Shown in pieces: positions 49,586 through 63,773 of a stretch of 64,000 nt of DNA. The position numbers were made by a program, and so were the translations under genes. This DNA is from Dactylellina haptotyla (lineage: Eukaryota; Ascomycota; Orbiliomycetes; Orbiliales; Orbiliaceae): NCBI GenBank assembly GCA_031310005.1, contig CM062386.1, positions 2,480,001 to 2,544,000 of the forward strand, given 5' to 3'. The notes under the pieces were generated by a model. It ran no database searches. It worked only from the letters and a program-made list of their open reading frames with translations, and had not been told where the DNA came from. How positions within the stretch are numbered: position 1 is the first letter of the stretch; each line of letters starts with the position of its first letter.

Positions 49586-51895
49586 ATTTATTATAATTAT
49601 TCATTTTTTTTAATATAAATAAAATAAAATATTCTATAAAAAAATATAAAATTTATATAAAATTTAAATGAAGGCTTTTATTAATATATTTTTTTATAAT
49701 TTTATTTTTAAATTAAATATTATAAAATATAAATAATAATTTTAGTTATTTATCTTCTTTTAATTTAATAAATAAATTAAATTTAATATAAAAAAATAAA
49801 ATATATTTTTTCTTATATAATTAGAAGGATTTATATTTTTTTAATTTTTTAAATATTTTTTTAATTTTTTTTATAATAATTTCTTTAGTTTTAATTTATA
49901 CTTATTTAATAATATTAAATAAAGTTTAAATAAATTTTTTACAAATATTAAAAACAATAATAATTTTTAAAATATAATTTTATAATATTACATTAAATAA
50001 ATTAAATAATTTTTTATACCCAATCAATTTTAAAATTATAAATTTTAAACCAATTAATTTTAAATATTAATAAAAAATTATAGAAAAATCTAATATATTT
50101 ATTATAATTTTTTTAATATCTTTATATAAAGAGAATAAAAATTATTTTTAAATTATTTATCTTAAAGGTTTCTTTTAAAGTAGTAATTTATAAAAATTAT
50201 TTTTATTGTAAAATAAAAATTTATTTTTATAATTTTTATAGAAATAAAATTTAATATATTTTATAATTAAATAATAGTTTAAAATTATTTATTTAAATAG
50301 TTAATATATAAGTAAAACCAATAATAATAATATTAATTTATTAAGTAAATTTTAAATATATAAAATTTAACTTAGATTTTTAAATTACTTCTTTTTTAAA
50401 CCCATTTTAATTTAAATTATAATTTTAAATTTTTTTAATAATAACTTAAAAATAAATAAAGTTAAGAAATATTAAACTTAAAATATTATTTTAATATTAT
50501 TTTAATTATTTTTTTAATAAATTTTTTAAATATTAAATATATTTAAATTTTTTATTAATAACAATAATTTATATTTTATAAAATTTTAAAGCAATTCTAA
50601 CAATAATAAATTAAATAATTATGAAAATAATTTTAATAAATTATTTTTATATTTATATTTAATTTATTTTATATTATTTATAACCTTTATTTAATATCAA
50701 TATATTTTTATAAATTTTTAATGATTTTTATATTTAAGATATCTAATTTAATTATTTTTATAAAAATTACAATTTATTTTTAAAATAGTATATTTAAGAA
50801 TATAAAGATTTTATTTAACCTATAAATATATAAAAAAATAAAAAAATTCTTATTATATTTAATAAATTTTTAATTTTTAATAAATTTAAATTTATTTATT
50901 TTATTATAATATTAAAAATAGTAAAAATATATTTAATAATAATAATATAAATTTTATTTTTTATATATTATTATTTAAAAATTTTTTATTTTTTATATTA
51001 ATATTTAGTATAATATCAAATATTATAACTAAAAGATTAATTTATTTTATATTATTAATATTTATTAGTATTATATAATTAAATGTAATAATTAAATATT
51101 ATTTAAAAAATATTTTATTTTTTCTATTTTATAAATTAATATAATTTTTTTAATAACTTAAATAATAATTTCTTTTATTATTTTTAATATATTTATTAAA
51201 ATTATTTATTTAAATTTTATTAATAATAATAAATTTTTAATTATATTAATTTATAATTAATTAAAAAATTTTTAAATAAAATAAATTTATAAATTTTAAT
51301 AAAATAATTTTTCAAATTTAAATAAATTAAAAATAATTATAATAATATTTTTAAAAATTTATATTTTAATTTTAAAAACTATTTCTTCTTTTTTAAATTA
51401 TATTATTTAAATATAATCTTTATTTATTTTAATATTTTATTAAATTTAATTTTTAAATTATATTAAATTAAACTTATTTTTTTAAAAAATTTTTAAATTA
51501 TATATATTAAATTCCTATTAATATTATTAATTTTATTTTAAAAATCTATTTTTTTTAAATTTTAAATAATTAATAAAAATATAACCTAATTAATTATAAT
51601 TCTAATATAATTATTTATTAAATTTTTTAAATTGATTTTTATTATAAAATTAAATATAATTTAAATTTATAAAAGTTAAATTATAATAATTATAAACTCC
51701 ATTTTTAAAATAATTTTTATTTTTTTATTTATAAAAATTAAATTTTTTAAATTAATATTTAAAAGAAAATTTTTTTATTTTATAAATAAAATTATTTAAT
51801 TAAATAATAAAATATTATATTTTAATATAATTTAATTTAAAATTTTTAAATTTTTTCTTAATAATATTTTAATAGATTTAAATTTTTAATCTATT

Positions 51896-52049
51896 TGTAG
51901 AAGCTTCAGCTATAGCAGTATCACTGATCGTATATAAGTATGAGCCTGTAAAATTGATGTTCAATAATCTAGAACTATAATATATTAAGTCCACTTTATA
52001 AATATACATACAAAATAGTACGGGTAAATCTGGTCTATACAATCTAACA
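51896..52049 (-). mobile_element. Copia-like LTR cutting Gypsy copy A
   Basis: On the minus strand it starts TGTTAGATTGTATAGACCAG and ends GCTTCTACA, 154 bases with TG...CA ends and near-normal GC. Homology between the Gypsy copies stops exactly at its left edge (51,895). A GGAATAAAGGATTATG sequence just outside its 5' edge resembles a decayed polypurine tract, which would make it a 3' LTR of a minus-strand element to the right. No matching second LTR was found. Confidence 0.55.
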
Positions 52050-55000
52050 CATAATCCTTTATTCCAATTTATAATAATATTGGTATAATATTTATACAGT
52101 TTTAAAAATATATAAAACAATAATTTTATAGTGTTAATTTTAAAGTAATTAAAAATAATATTAATAATTAATTTATTATAATAATTATTTTTTTATTTAA
52201 AATAAAGAATTAAAATTATATAATTCTCATTATAGAATTTACCAATTTTTTTTAATTATTTTATTATAAATAAATAAGAAAAGTACTAAATATAATATAA
52301 AAACTTTATTATATTATTAGATTTATAAATAATAATTTTTATTAATTATACTTTATACAATTTAAATAATAGAAAATTAATAATATATATATATATAATT
52401 TAAATAATTATTATAATAAAATTAATAATATTTTATTATTTTAATATAGTAAACTATAATTAAAAATAATAATTTATACTTTTCAATTTAAAAATTATAT
52501 AAATTTAAAATTAATATAATAATTTCTATTTTTATAATAAAATAAAAAAAAATATATATTTAATAATTAATTTTTTTAAAATAATAAATTTTAAATATAA
52601 TTTTTATTATTTATTAATTTTATTAAATAGTTTAATTTTATTTTATATATATATTTTGTTTTTTTATTTTTAATTTAATATTATTTTTATTTTTATAATT
52701 ATATTTATAAAAATATTTATTTTAATATTATAATTAATAATTTTAATTAATATATTTATATCATTAATTATTAATATTATTATAATAATAATTATATATA
52801 TATAATAATATTTATAATCTATTTAAATAAATATACTTCCTATATATTTATAAATATAGATTATATTTAAAATAAATTAATTATTTAATATTTATTTATT
52901 AATTTATATATTAATATATATTTTATAAAATTATAATATTAAATTTTTAATATAAAAATTCTAATATTAATTATATAATTTATAATTTTTATAATTTATT
53001 ATTATATTTAGAATTTATAATATTATTAAATAATTATTTTATAAATATATATTTATAGTATTAATACTTTAATTAATATAATTTATAATATAATATTAAA
53101 TAAATTTTCCTTTTAATTATATTATTATTAATATAGATTAATTAATAATACTAATATTATTATTTTTTAATTTTATTTATTTATTAATTTTAATGTTAAA
53201 ATATTTTAAATATAATTAACTATAATATTAATGAGAGTAGGTAATATATTATTTATATAAATTATAATTATAATATTTAAAATATAAAAATTTGTAAATA
53301 TATTTATATTTTATTTAATTTAATAAATGTTATAATAAAATTAATTTTATTATATATAAAAGTAATATATAATTATATAAATTATTATATATTTTTTATA
53401 TATATTTATTAATTAAATATATATATTAATATATAAAATTATATAATAGAATAAGTTAATACTAATAATATATTTATCTAATTATTATAATTTTAATTTA
53501 TAAATATTTTTATATATAATATATATTAATATATTTATTTATATATTATTATATTTATTATTATAAATAAAATTTTTTATATTTTAAAAATATTTTATTT
53601 TAAAAATATAAAATTAATAATATTTTTATTATTATATTAATTATTAAATACTTAAAACTATAATATTTTTATATAAAAATATATTATTACATTTATTCAC
53701 ATATCCAGAAATATTTAATATTATAATATTTAAAATATTATTAGATTTTATTAATAATATTTATAATAATAATAATAATATTATTTATATATATAATTAT
53801 AAGTATAAGGAAGAAATATTTTCAATCCTATTTTTATAAATATTATTAATAAAAAATTTTAAATAAATTTTTTATTTTTAATATAATTAAAATAATAATT
53901 TTTATTTTAATAAAAATTTTATAATTATTTTTATAATTTATTATTTTAAATTATTATATTATTTTTTAATAAAATATATAATTAAAATTAATTTTTATAT
54001 AATATTTTAATAAAAATATATAATTAAAAATTAATTTTAATTAATATTTTAATTTATAAATTTATTTAATTAATATTATTATATATTTTAAAATTTAATA
54101 AATATTGTTTTTATAATATTATTATAATTATAAAAAAAATTTACTTATATATATTTTTAAATATTAATATACTTATATTATTATTTTCTAATATTTTTTA
54201 TAAATATATTAATATATTAATTTAATTTTACAATTATATAAGTAAGATTTAATTTATTATTTTATATTATATACATCAAAAATTTTAATATATTATAATA
54301 TATATATATATATTTTTATATTTAATTTAAATTAATTATTATTTTTAAAAATTATAATTCTAAATCTATAAAAATATATTTAATCTTTTGATTTAATATA
54401 TTAAAATATTTAAAATCCTTTATAATATTGTTTTTAATTAATTTATAAAATTTAATAATTTAATTATATTACATTTATAATTTTAAAACTATTTTATTTT
54501 CTTTAAATTAATAATTATAAAAACTATTTTTATTTTTTAAATTATAAAAAATTTAGTGATATTATCTTAAAATTATTAATATATATAATAATTATTATAT
54601 TTTTAAAATATAAAATAGATATTAATAATATTTTTCTTTATATAAAATAAGAAATCTATACTTAATAATATAAAATTTAATTTTTTATTTTAAAAATAAA
54701 GTACCTACTTTAAACTATATAAAAATTTAAATAATAATAATATTTTTATTTTTATATTTTATAATTTTTAATATAATTATTATTTTTTTAATAGCGATAC
54801 ATTATATATAAAAAAATAATTTTGATGTTAAATTAATAAATATATAGATTTTAAACAATAATTATTAATAATAATATTTATATTATATATAAATTTATAA
54901 TTAATATATATATTTTAATATAATAAATATTATATGTTTATTTATAATTTTTAATAATTAATTTTATTTTATATAAAAATTCTAAAATTTATATACTTTT

Positions 55001-55839
55001 ATATAAATATTTATTTTAATTTTATAAATTTAATAATTTTTAATATTATTTTAAATTTAATTTAAATATTATTTAAAAAAATAATATTTTAATTTTTTTA
55101 TAATAATAATTTATTAAATATATTTATTTAAAAATATAATTTTTAATAAAATTATAATAAATTAAAATTAATAATAGTATTCTTTATAGTTATTAACATA
55201 ATAAGTAAAATTTTTTAAATAATAAAATATTTATTATTTAATAAATAATTATAATATAAAATTTATATATAAAATTAATAATTGTAAATTTTATTATATT
55301 ATAAAATATTTTATTTATTTATAAATTTAATAATAATTTATTTATTTTCTTTTTATATTTTATTTTAAATAATTTAAGTAAAATTTTTATTATTATAAAA
55401 AAACTTAACTAATTTAATATATCTTATATATTATTTATTAATAATAAAAATTAATATAATTTTAATTTTTATTATATAATTATCTTATATATAAATTTAT
55501 ATTATTTATAATATAAAAATTAAAAATATTATATTTATATAAAATCTTTTTTAATATTTTTTATTAATAAAATAATTATTAAAATTTTTTTTTATAAAAA
55601 TAAAATTATTAATAAAAATAACCCACTTAAACAAATTTTAAATTTAATATTATTTTATTATAATTATATAATCTAAAAAAATTCCTTTTTATATTTTATA
55701 TATATTAAAAAAATTTTTTTTACTATTTTTTTAAAATTATAATATAGATTAAATATTTAAATAAATATATCCTATTATAATTAATAAATTATTTATAAAA
55801 TAATTTATATAAAAATATAATAATAACTTATTTATTTAC
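52050..55839. repeat. RIP-degraded sequence, probably retroelement interior
   Basis: 3.8 kb of almost pure A/T with no recognisable motif. Its position between a Copia-like 3' LTR and the next LTR suggests the interior of a minus-strand Copia-type element, but nothing in the sequence proves it. Confidence 0.35.
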
Positions 55840-56081
55840 TGTCACAGACCACGAGTCTTGACAGTACAAATACCTGTACCTTGCCTTGCGCTATACTATT
55901 CTGAGTTCTACTGCCGTACTTTATATTCACAGATATATATTATTTTTAGTATATTTGCCTGTAAATTTTACCTACCTGTTCCAATACTTATATTGCAATA
56001 TAATATAATTTAATTTATAGATCTAGGGATTTTACACAAAACTATAGAATTACAGTACAAAACCATAGATCTATTATAACA
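55840..56081 (+). repeat. 242-bp LTR-like sequence, little affected by RIP
   Basis: Begins TGTCACAGACCACGAGTC and ends CTATTATAACA (TG...CA). The GC-rich left half contains ordinary sequence such as CCTTGCCTTGCGC. No 5-bp duplication flanks it. The plus orientation would make it the 5' LTR of the chromovirus-type element that follows; orientation and partner remain unproved. Confidence 0.5.
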
Positions 56082-59000
56082 AATATAAAACCTACTATAT
56101 ATATAATATTATTATTAAAATTAATAAAATAATTTCTATTTTCATCAATCAACTCAAATATAATTTAATATTTAATTATCTTTATTCTATTATTATTATA
56201 TATTTTAAACAAACTATTTTTAATACCTTATAATTTTATATATACTTTTTACTAAGAAACCTAAATATTTTAAGTAGAAAGAAAGTTTTATATATTTTAA
56301 TATTACATATTTATATTGTTATATTAGATAGTATATAAAGTATAATATTTTAATTGATTATTTTTTAATTAAAAAAAAGTATATATATAATAGCACTTTT
56401 TAATTTAAAAGATTTTATAATTTTAAAGAATAAAACTATAAATGAAGAAGGCGACTACCCTTATTTATATAATATTTAAATAAATAAATTAAAAACCAAA
56501 TTTTATAAAATTAATTAAATATTTTTATACTTATAAAGATAAAAAAAAAAAATATCGTTTTTACTTTTATTAATTTTTAAAATTGATTTATTTAAAAATA
56601 AATAAAATTTTAATTATTAATGATAAAATTTATTTTAATATTGTTATATAAATATAAAAGAAAAATTATATATGTTTAATAAAATTATTGATAGTTTAAT
56701 TAAAATTATTATTTTAAATAATAATAAATATTTATAAAATTTAAAAATAATTACAGAAATTTTAAAAATTTAAAAATGGCTATTATAATTTAAACAGTTA
56801 TTAAAATCTATAAAAATATATAAAACATATTTAAAATAATTAAAGAAAAAACTATACTAATTATTTTAAAACTAATTAAAAATTAAATAAAATTTATTTT
56901 ATTTTATATTAAATAAAAACAAATTTCATTATAAATTAATTTTAATTTTAGAAATTTAAAAATTTTAACAAGGATTTTAATAATAATAATAAATAATTCC
57001 CAATAATTTTAATAATTTTAACAAATTTTACTAATTTACTCCAACTTATTACTTATTATAAAAAATAAAAATACTAAACCCTAATAAATTTAATAATTTA
57101 CTACATAAATTTAATCAATTTATCCAATAAGCTATATTATTTTTATTTTCAATACTAATAAAAAAAATAATAAAATAAATCCATTTTTTTTATATTTTAT
57201 AAAAATCATTTTTATATTTATAACTTCTATCTTATATAATATAAAAATTAAAAATAAAAATAAAAACTAACAATAATTATATTATTTAAATTTTACTAAT
57301 TATTCATATTTTATTAAAGAATTTAAATAATTTTATAAATATCAAAATAAAATTAAAAAAACTTTTATATTATTTAAAATTTATAATAAATTAAATCAAT
57401 CAAAAAATATTTCCAAATTATTAATATTTATACCTATAATTAAATATATAATAAAATAATTAATCCATTATATTAAAAAAATTAAAATTTATATAGAGAT
57501 AAAAAATCATTAAAATTTAATACTATATAATTAAAAATTTAATTATAAAACTCAATAATAATTACTTTTAAAAACATAAAGTAAATATTTTATAAGCTTA
57601 TAATAACTATAATCAATTTCCCAATTTTTAAGGAAATTATCCAAATTAATAAAATAATCAATTTAAATTTCGTAATAATAATCAAAAAAATTAACTATTT
57701 TATAATTTAAAAAATTATTTTATAATAAATCAAAATTAATTACTTTAAAATCAAAATAATCCTCTATATATTTTTTAAAATAACTATTAAAGGCCAAATA
57801 ACTAATAACAACAAAACAGAAATAATTGGATTTTAAAAAACATTTTTAAATTATTACCTATAAAATTAGGAAAAATTTAAAATTGAAATTAACGATTAGG
57901 AAATCGTTCTTTAAAATCTAATAAATTAATATATTATTAATATAATAAAGAAAGATATATTAAGCGAAATTATCTAATTAATTAATAATTAAAAAATATT
58001 CAAATAATTAATTAAAAAACATTATAAAAATAATATGATTATAAAAAATATCAAAAAAATTATAACAAATATATTAAAAAATATAAAAATAATTATTAAC
58101 AGTTTAAAAAAAAATCTTAAGAAGAATGATAATTTAATATTATATTCTATTAAATTAATAAAAAAAATATTTTTAATATTAACCTAACTATTTCTCAAAT
58201 CCTAATTACGCTAGAAAGAATTCGAATTTTTATTTTATTTAGTATTTTATTTAAAATATATATTTTTTAAAAATTAGAAATTAAAAATATTTAATAAGAA
58301 AATAAAATTAAATTTATTATAAAAAAATATTATTTTAAATAAAAATTTTTTTTTTTAAAAAAAGCTATATATTTATAATTTATTTAAAATTTTTTAAATA
58401 ATTTATAAAAAGAATATAAGATTTAAAAAAAAATTTATTTATAATAAATTTTAAAGATCTTATATTATTATAAATTAAAAATTTATTTTCAAAAATATTA
58501 TAAAATTATACAAAATTAGATTACTAAATTTATATTTATATTAATTAATCCCCTAATTAAAAGGAATATAATAATTATATAAATAAACTATATTATTAAT
58601 AAAAGAAAAAAATTTACAATTGATTATTTTCTAAATCAAATAATATATAATTATATTATGGAAAGAATGAATTTTTAAAAATTAAATATTAAAAAATTTA
58701 TAAAAATTACAAAAATAAACATTATATTTAAATATCAAAAGAAATTAATGCCTTAAATAATTTACCTATCAATATTAGATTTATAAAATATAATTATTTA
58801 GTATTTTATACTAATAATAATAAGATAGTTTTAATTCATCAATTAATATACAAAACTTTATAAAATATATTGATATTAATTATATATATATAAATATTTT
58901 AATATAATTTTATTAAATTTATATATTAAAATTATATAAATTAAATAATTGCTTTTAACTATAAATGTATAAAAAAATAATAAAGAAACTTTTACCAATC

Positions 59001-62000
59001 TTATTAATAAATTATATATTTTATAATGCTTTATTATTATGGAATTAAATTAATATAAAATTATAAATATATTAATTTTATATAAAAATTATAATATTAT
59101 TAATTTTATATAAAAATTATAATATTATTAAAATAATATTAAAAATTAATAATAAAAATTGAAAAGGAGGAAGGAAATACTAATTTTATAAATTAAAACT
59201 TTTAATTATTATTTTTATAATAAGAATTTATATATTTATATTAATTATATATAAAAATGGATTAATATTATTTTTATAATATTAGAAAAATTTTAAAATT
59301 ATATATTTATAAAAATTATTTAAAATAAATAATAATTCTATTATAAAAAGATTTAAAACTCTAACTTAAAATTATTAATAAAATATTTTAATTATAATAG
59401 GTATATACCTAATTTTTAAAAATAAGAAAAAGCATAATATTATAATGTAAAATTTAATAATGTTAAATAGTATAATATTTTAAATTAAAAATTTTAAATA
59501 ATAATACATATTAAATTATCTAATTCTAATTTGTTAAAAGGATTTAATAGAATTTTAAACTGAATTAAAAATAATATTTTTAAATATTTTATATTATTAA
59601 TAGAAATTTTATACAAATTTTTATAAATAATAGAATAAAACTATATATATTTTAAAAATATATTAAAAATATAATTTTTTTATACAACTTAAAAAATATA
59701 CTTTTAAAATTTTTTTTTAAAAATAATCAAATATAAAACTAATATTATTTTATTATTAATAAATATTTTAAAATGAATTATTAATATTTTAATTTTACAA
59801 TAATAATTTTATTTTAGAATATGATTGATTAAAAGATTACAATTTAATTATAAGTTTTAAAAATAAAATAATTAAATTTATTTATTATAATTATCAATAA
59901 AATTTACACTAAATTTAATAAATAATTTATAAATAATTTAAAAAATCTATCTATAATTTATAAAACATCTCTTTAATAAAAAATTTACTATTGTTTTATA
60001 ATAAATTTAATATTTTTAAATAAATATGATTTAAAATTAAAAATATTGTTAAAATTATTAAAATAATTTTTAAAAATATATTTTAAAAAAAATTTTAAAA
60101 TAAATGTTTAAATAAATTTAAATTTTTAAAAATTAAAAATAAAAATATATTACCATTATTTAATAAATTTATTTATAAAATATTATTATAAAAATATTAT
60201 TTTTAAATTTTTATTTATTTATATTTGTATAAAAGAAAATTTAAAATATTTAAAAAATATATTAAAGAAAATTTAAAAGGATATATTTACTTTTTAGGTT
60301 TTAATAAAATATCTAATCTTCTTCGTTTTTAAAAAAATGGAAAATTATAAATTTGTATTAATTATTAAAGCCTTAACATTATTATAATTAAAGATTGCAA
60401 TAATTTACCCTAAATTGACAAATTTTAAATTAATTAATTAAAATTATTTGTTTTATTAAATTTGATATTATTATACTTATTATAATTTATAAGTTGCCTT
60501 AAAAGATGTTTGAAAATAATATTTAAATGTTGTTATAATTTATTTGATAAATGTTGTTATAATTTATTTGAATATTTAATTATATTTATAAATTAACTAA
60601 TATTTTTATATTGTTTTAAATTTTATAAATTATGTGTTAAAAATTACATTAATAAAATATATATTATTTATTTTAATGATATATTAATTTATAATAAAAT
60701 TTTAAAAATATTATAATATATTATTATCATTTTTGAAGTTTTAATAAATATAATTTAAAATTAAATTAAAAAAAATAGAATTTAAAATCATAAATATAAA
60801 TTTTTAAAACTATAATTATAATTTAAGAAATCAAAATAAATTCTAAAATTGAAATTATTTAAAATAATTTAATTTTAAAATATTAAAGATATTTAAACCT
60901 TTTAAGATTTTTATAATTATTAATGATGATTTATTAAATATAATTATATATCCATTATTTTTTTTAAAATTAATAAAATTAATATATTTTAATATAATTT
61001 TTTAATCAGGTATACATTTTTAATATATTTAAAAACTATTTTTTTAATTTTTATTTTTAAATTATATAATTTTAATCTACTTATTAAAATTGAAATAGAT
61101 GTTTTTGACACTATATTAAAAACCTGTTTATATCAGTTATAATTAAATTAAAAATAAAATCTTATTATTTACCTATTTTATTTTAATACTAACAAACTAT
61201 AATATTTTTTATTTATAATAAAAATTAATAATTATTATTTAAACTTACAAAATATAAAGAATATATTTTTAAATAAAAGAATTTTTTATAGTATATTTAA
61301 ATCACAAAAATTTTACCTATTTTTTATTTTTAAAAGATTTTAGTAGATGATAAGTTTGCTAATAAGAATTTATCAATTAATATAATATAAAAATTATATA
61401 TTATAAAAAAAAAAAGAATTTTGGAGTTAATATTATTAATTAATAATTTAATTTAATAATTAAAATCTAATTTAATAAAAAAATTATTTTTTAAAAAATA
61501 ATATATAATTATTTTAATTAATAAAGCTTTTAATCTTATTTTTTATATTTTAAAAAATCAGTTTATAAAAGATTTTAAACAAAACTACAATAAATATTCT
61601 ATCATAAAAAAATATTATTAAAAGATTTTAATACCCCAAACTATTTTATGGTAAAAGAAGGATTTATTTTTTTAAAATTTTTTTTTATATTTTTACTAAA
61701 AAATTCTAATAATAATTTATTAAATAATATTATAATACATTAGTCTATGATATTTTAATATTAAATATATCTAAAAACTTTTAATTAAGTTTTATTTCTA
61801 ACTTAAATACGATAATATATTAAATAATATATTAAAATTTATAATATATATTATTAAAATAAATTTAATCAATATTTACCTTATAAAAAATTATAATTTT
61901 ATAATGTATTTTTAGAACCATTTTAAGTAATTTTATACGATTTTATATAAAAATATTTTAAAAATCCTTTATAAATATTATTTATAATAAAGTTTTAGTT

Positions 62001-62960
62001 ATCATTTATAAATTTAGTAAAATAATAATTTTAAAATTATAAAATTTTAAATAATTTATAATTAAATTTGAATAAGTTTATAATAAACAAATTTTTAGTT
62101 AATATAGATTATAATTTAAATATATCTATAATAGAGATACACTATTCGCTAACAAATTTTAAAATTTAATTAAGAATTAGATTAATATTAAAATTAATAT
62201 TACTAATAAAAATATGTTTAGATAGATAAAACTATCAAATAAATTATCCAAACTATTAAAATATAATTAAAAAATTTCTTTAATATGGTATAAAATAATT
62301 GGGTTAAATTATTATTATATTTTAAATTTATTTATAATATATTTAAATATTTATTTATCAAGTATATATTTTATAAAATATTTAAAAAATAAAACCCTAT
62401 TACAATTTTACCTCTTATAATACCTAAGGAAATTATCCTAAAAACAAAAAAATATATAAAAAATATAAAGAATTTTTATAATAATCTATAAAAAGACCTT
62501 TAATTTATAATAGAATATATATTACACTATTATAATCAATAATATATAAAAGTATTTTTTTTAAAGGAAGGAGATAAAGTATATTTGCTTACCAAATATA
62601 TTAAATAGAAAGGATGATAAAGTAAAAAAATGGATTATTAAAAATATGGATTTTTTATTACCAAAAAATTTAGTAATAATACTTTTAAATTTGAAATTTT
62701 AGGATTTATTCGAATTTATCGATCTTTTTATATTTTATTTTTAAAATTAGTTTCTCCAGGCCTAAAAAAAGATTTAAAAAATAAGGAACTAGAATATAAG
62801 GATTATATGGAATACGAAGTTGTAAGAATATTTAATAGATCTAATAAAAATAATAAATATTTAATTAGATGGTTGTTATTTTATAGATTATAAGATGATT
62901 TATAAGAATTGGAAAATAATATTTTACCCCAACTAATTTAAAAATACTTTTAGAAAAAAA
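56082..62960 (+). mobile_element. Ty3/Gypsy chromovirus-type fossil (pol, integrase, chromodomain remnants)
   Basis: The clearest remains are at the 3' end: integrase C-terminal sequence near 62,560-62,780 (GDKVYLLTK-like, then SPGLKKDLK) and a chromodomain-like segment near 62,810-62,930 (YEVVRIFNRSNKNNKYLIRW). Integrase-core-like remains lie at about 62,210-62,400. Everything upstream is nearly pure A/T. It is broken many times; the size is normal for a chromovirus if the LTR at 55,840 belongs to it. It is distinct from copies A and B as far as can be seen. Confidence 0.65.
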
Positions 62961-63431
62961 TATTAAAACCATTGAATAAATATTTCAAAGAAAGGTCTAG
63001 AAAAGCTATATAATATTTAAATATAATTAAATAAAATTAATTATAATTAAGAAATTTAGTTTATATATTATATTTGTTTGATTTCTTGTTTAAAAAAAGC
63101 GATACTATTATTTAAAAATTATTAAAAATTAATGTTATTTAATAATAACTCTAGATTTAAACTTTTTAATTATTTAAAAGATTTTTGCTTTTTAATAGCT
63201 ATCTCTTTTTTTTTTAATATTAAATTAAATTTATTATTTAATATTTTAATTTTTTTTTTTAATTACATTATTTTAACTTGTAATTATGATATTTTAATTA
63301 ATAACTCGGCAATTTTTTTCTCAAATTTTTTAAGCTTTTGCTGTTTACTATTAAGCTCTTAACTAATATAATTTATTAGAAAGAAATTATTGTCAAATAA
63401 AATTTATTAAAAGAATTAAAATTATATTTAT
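62961..63431. other. Spacer downstream of the chromodomain remnant
   Basis: AT-rich with a slightly less degraded stretch at about 63,130-63,360. Read on the minus strand, that stretch is lysine/glutamate-rich. No gene supported. Confidence 0.35.
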
Positions 63432-63618
63432 TGTTGGGGAATTTGTAAGAATAATTTAAATAAAAATAAGTAGTATATTTGCCCCTTTTATAAATTCGTA
63501 CTTAATAAAATTATTTTTTTTTGTGATAAAATTTATATTTAGTTTTAGATTTTCGCCCTTTTTCCTTAATTTGACAAGCCTACTCCTGATAATATTCAAT
63601 TGATAATTTTATATAACA
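63432..63618 (+). repeat. Possible LTR (TGTTGGGG...ATAACA), weak
   Basis: 187 bases that begin TGTTGGGGAATTTG and end TTATATAACA and contain GC islands. The position after the chromovirus pol fits a 3' LTR, but it does not match the sequence at 55,840 and has no flanking duplication. Confidence 0.25.
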
Positions 63619-63773
63619 ATCTATAGATATTGATAATTTCAAAAATATATTAATTACTTTTATAAATATTTTTTAATTTAAATTTTATTTTATTATATTA
63701 ATTCAATTACTATACTTTTATATACAATTATATAAGCACCTACTTAGAAATAAATTTTATACTACGATATATA

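Larger units (their letters stand above)
45256..51895 (-). mobile_element. Ty3/Gypsy fossil, copy A, inserted in copy B in opposite orientation
   Basis: It is the same family as copy B: 47,650-51,895 aligns with the reverse complement of copy B, while 45,815-47,650 is the 3' pol part that copy B lacks here. RNase H-like remnants lie at about 48,300-48,520 on the minus strand. It is interrupted by a GC-rich insert near 49,347 and cut off at 51,895 by a Copia-like LTR. Many breaks, all consistent with RIP. It must be younger than copy B. Confidence 0.75.

Noticed and set aside
51878-52120. An 80-residue open frame on the minus strand.
   Set aside because: It exists only because the Copia-like LTR has escaped RIP; it shows no family features and ends within degraded Gypsy sequence.
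63132-63362. A 76-residue plus-strand frame rich in Phe, Leu and Asn.
   Set aside because: Composition is that of AT-rich DNA. The minus strand reads as a lysine/glutamate-rich stretch, so this frame is likely a shadow within element debris.
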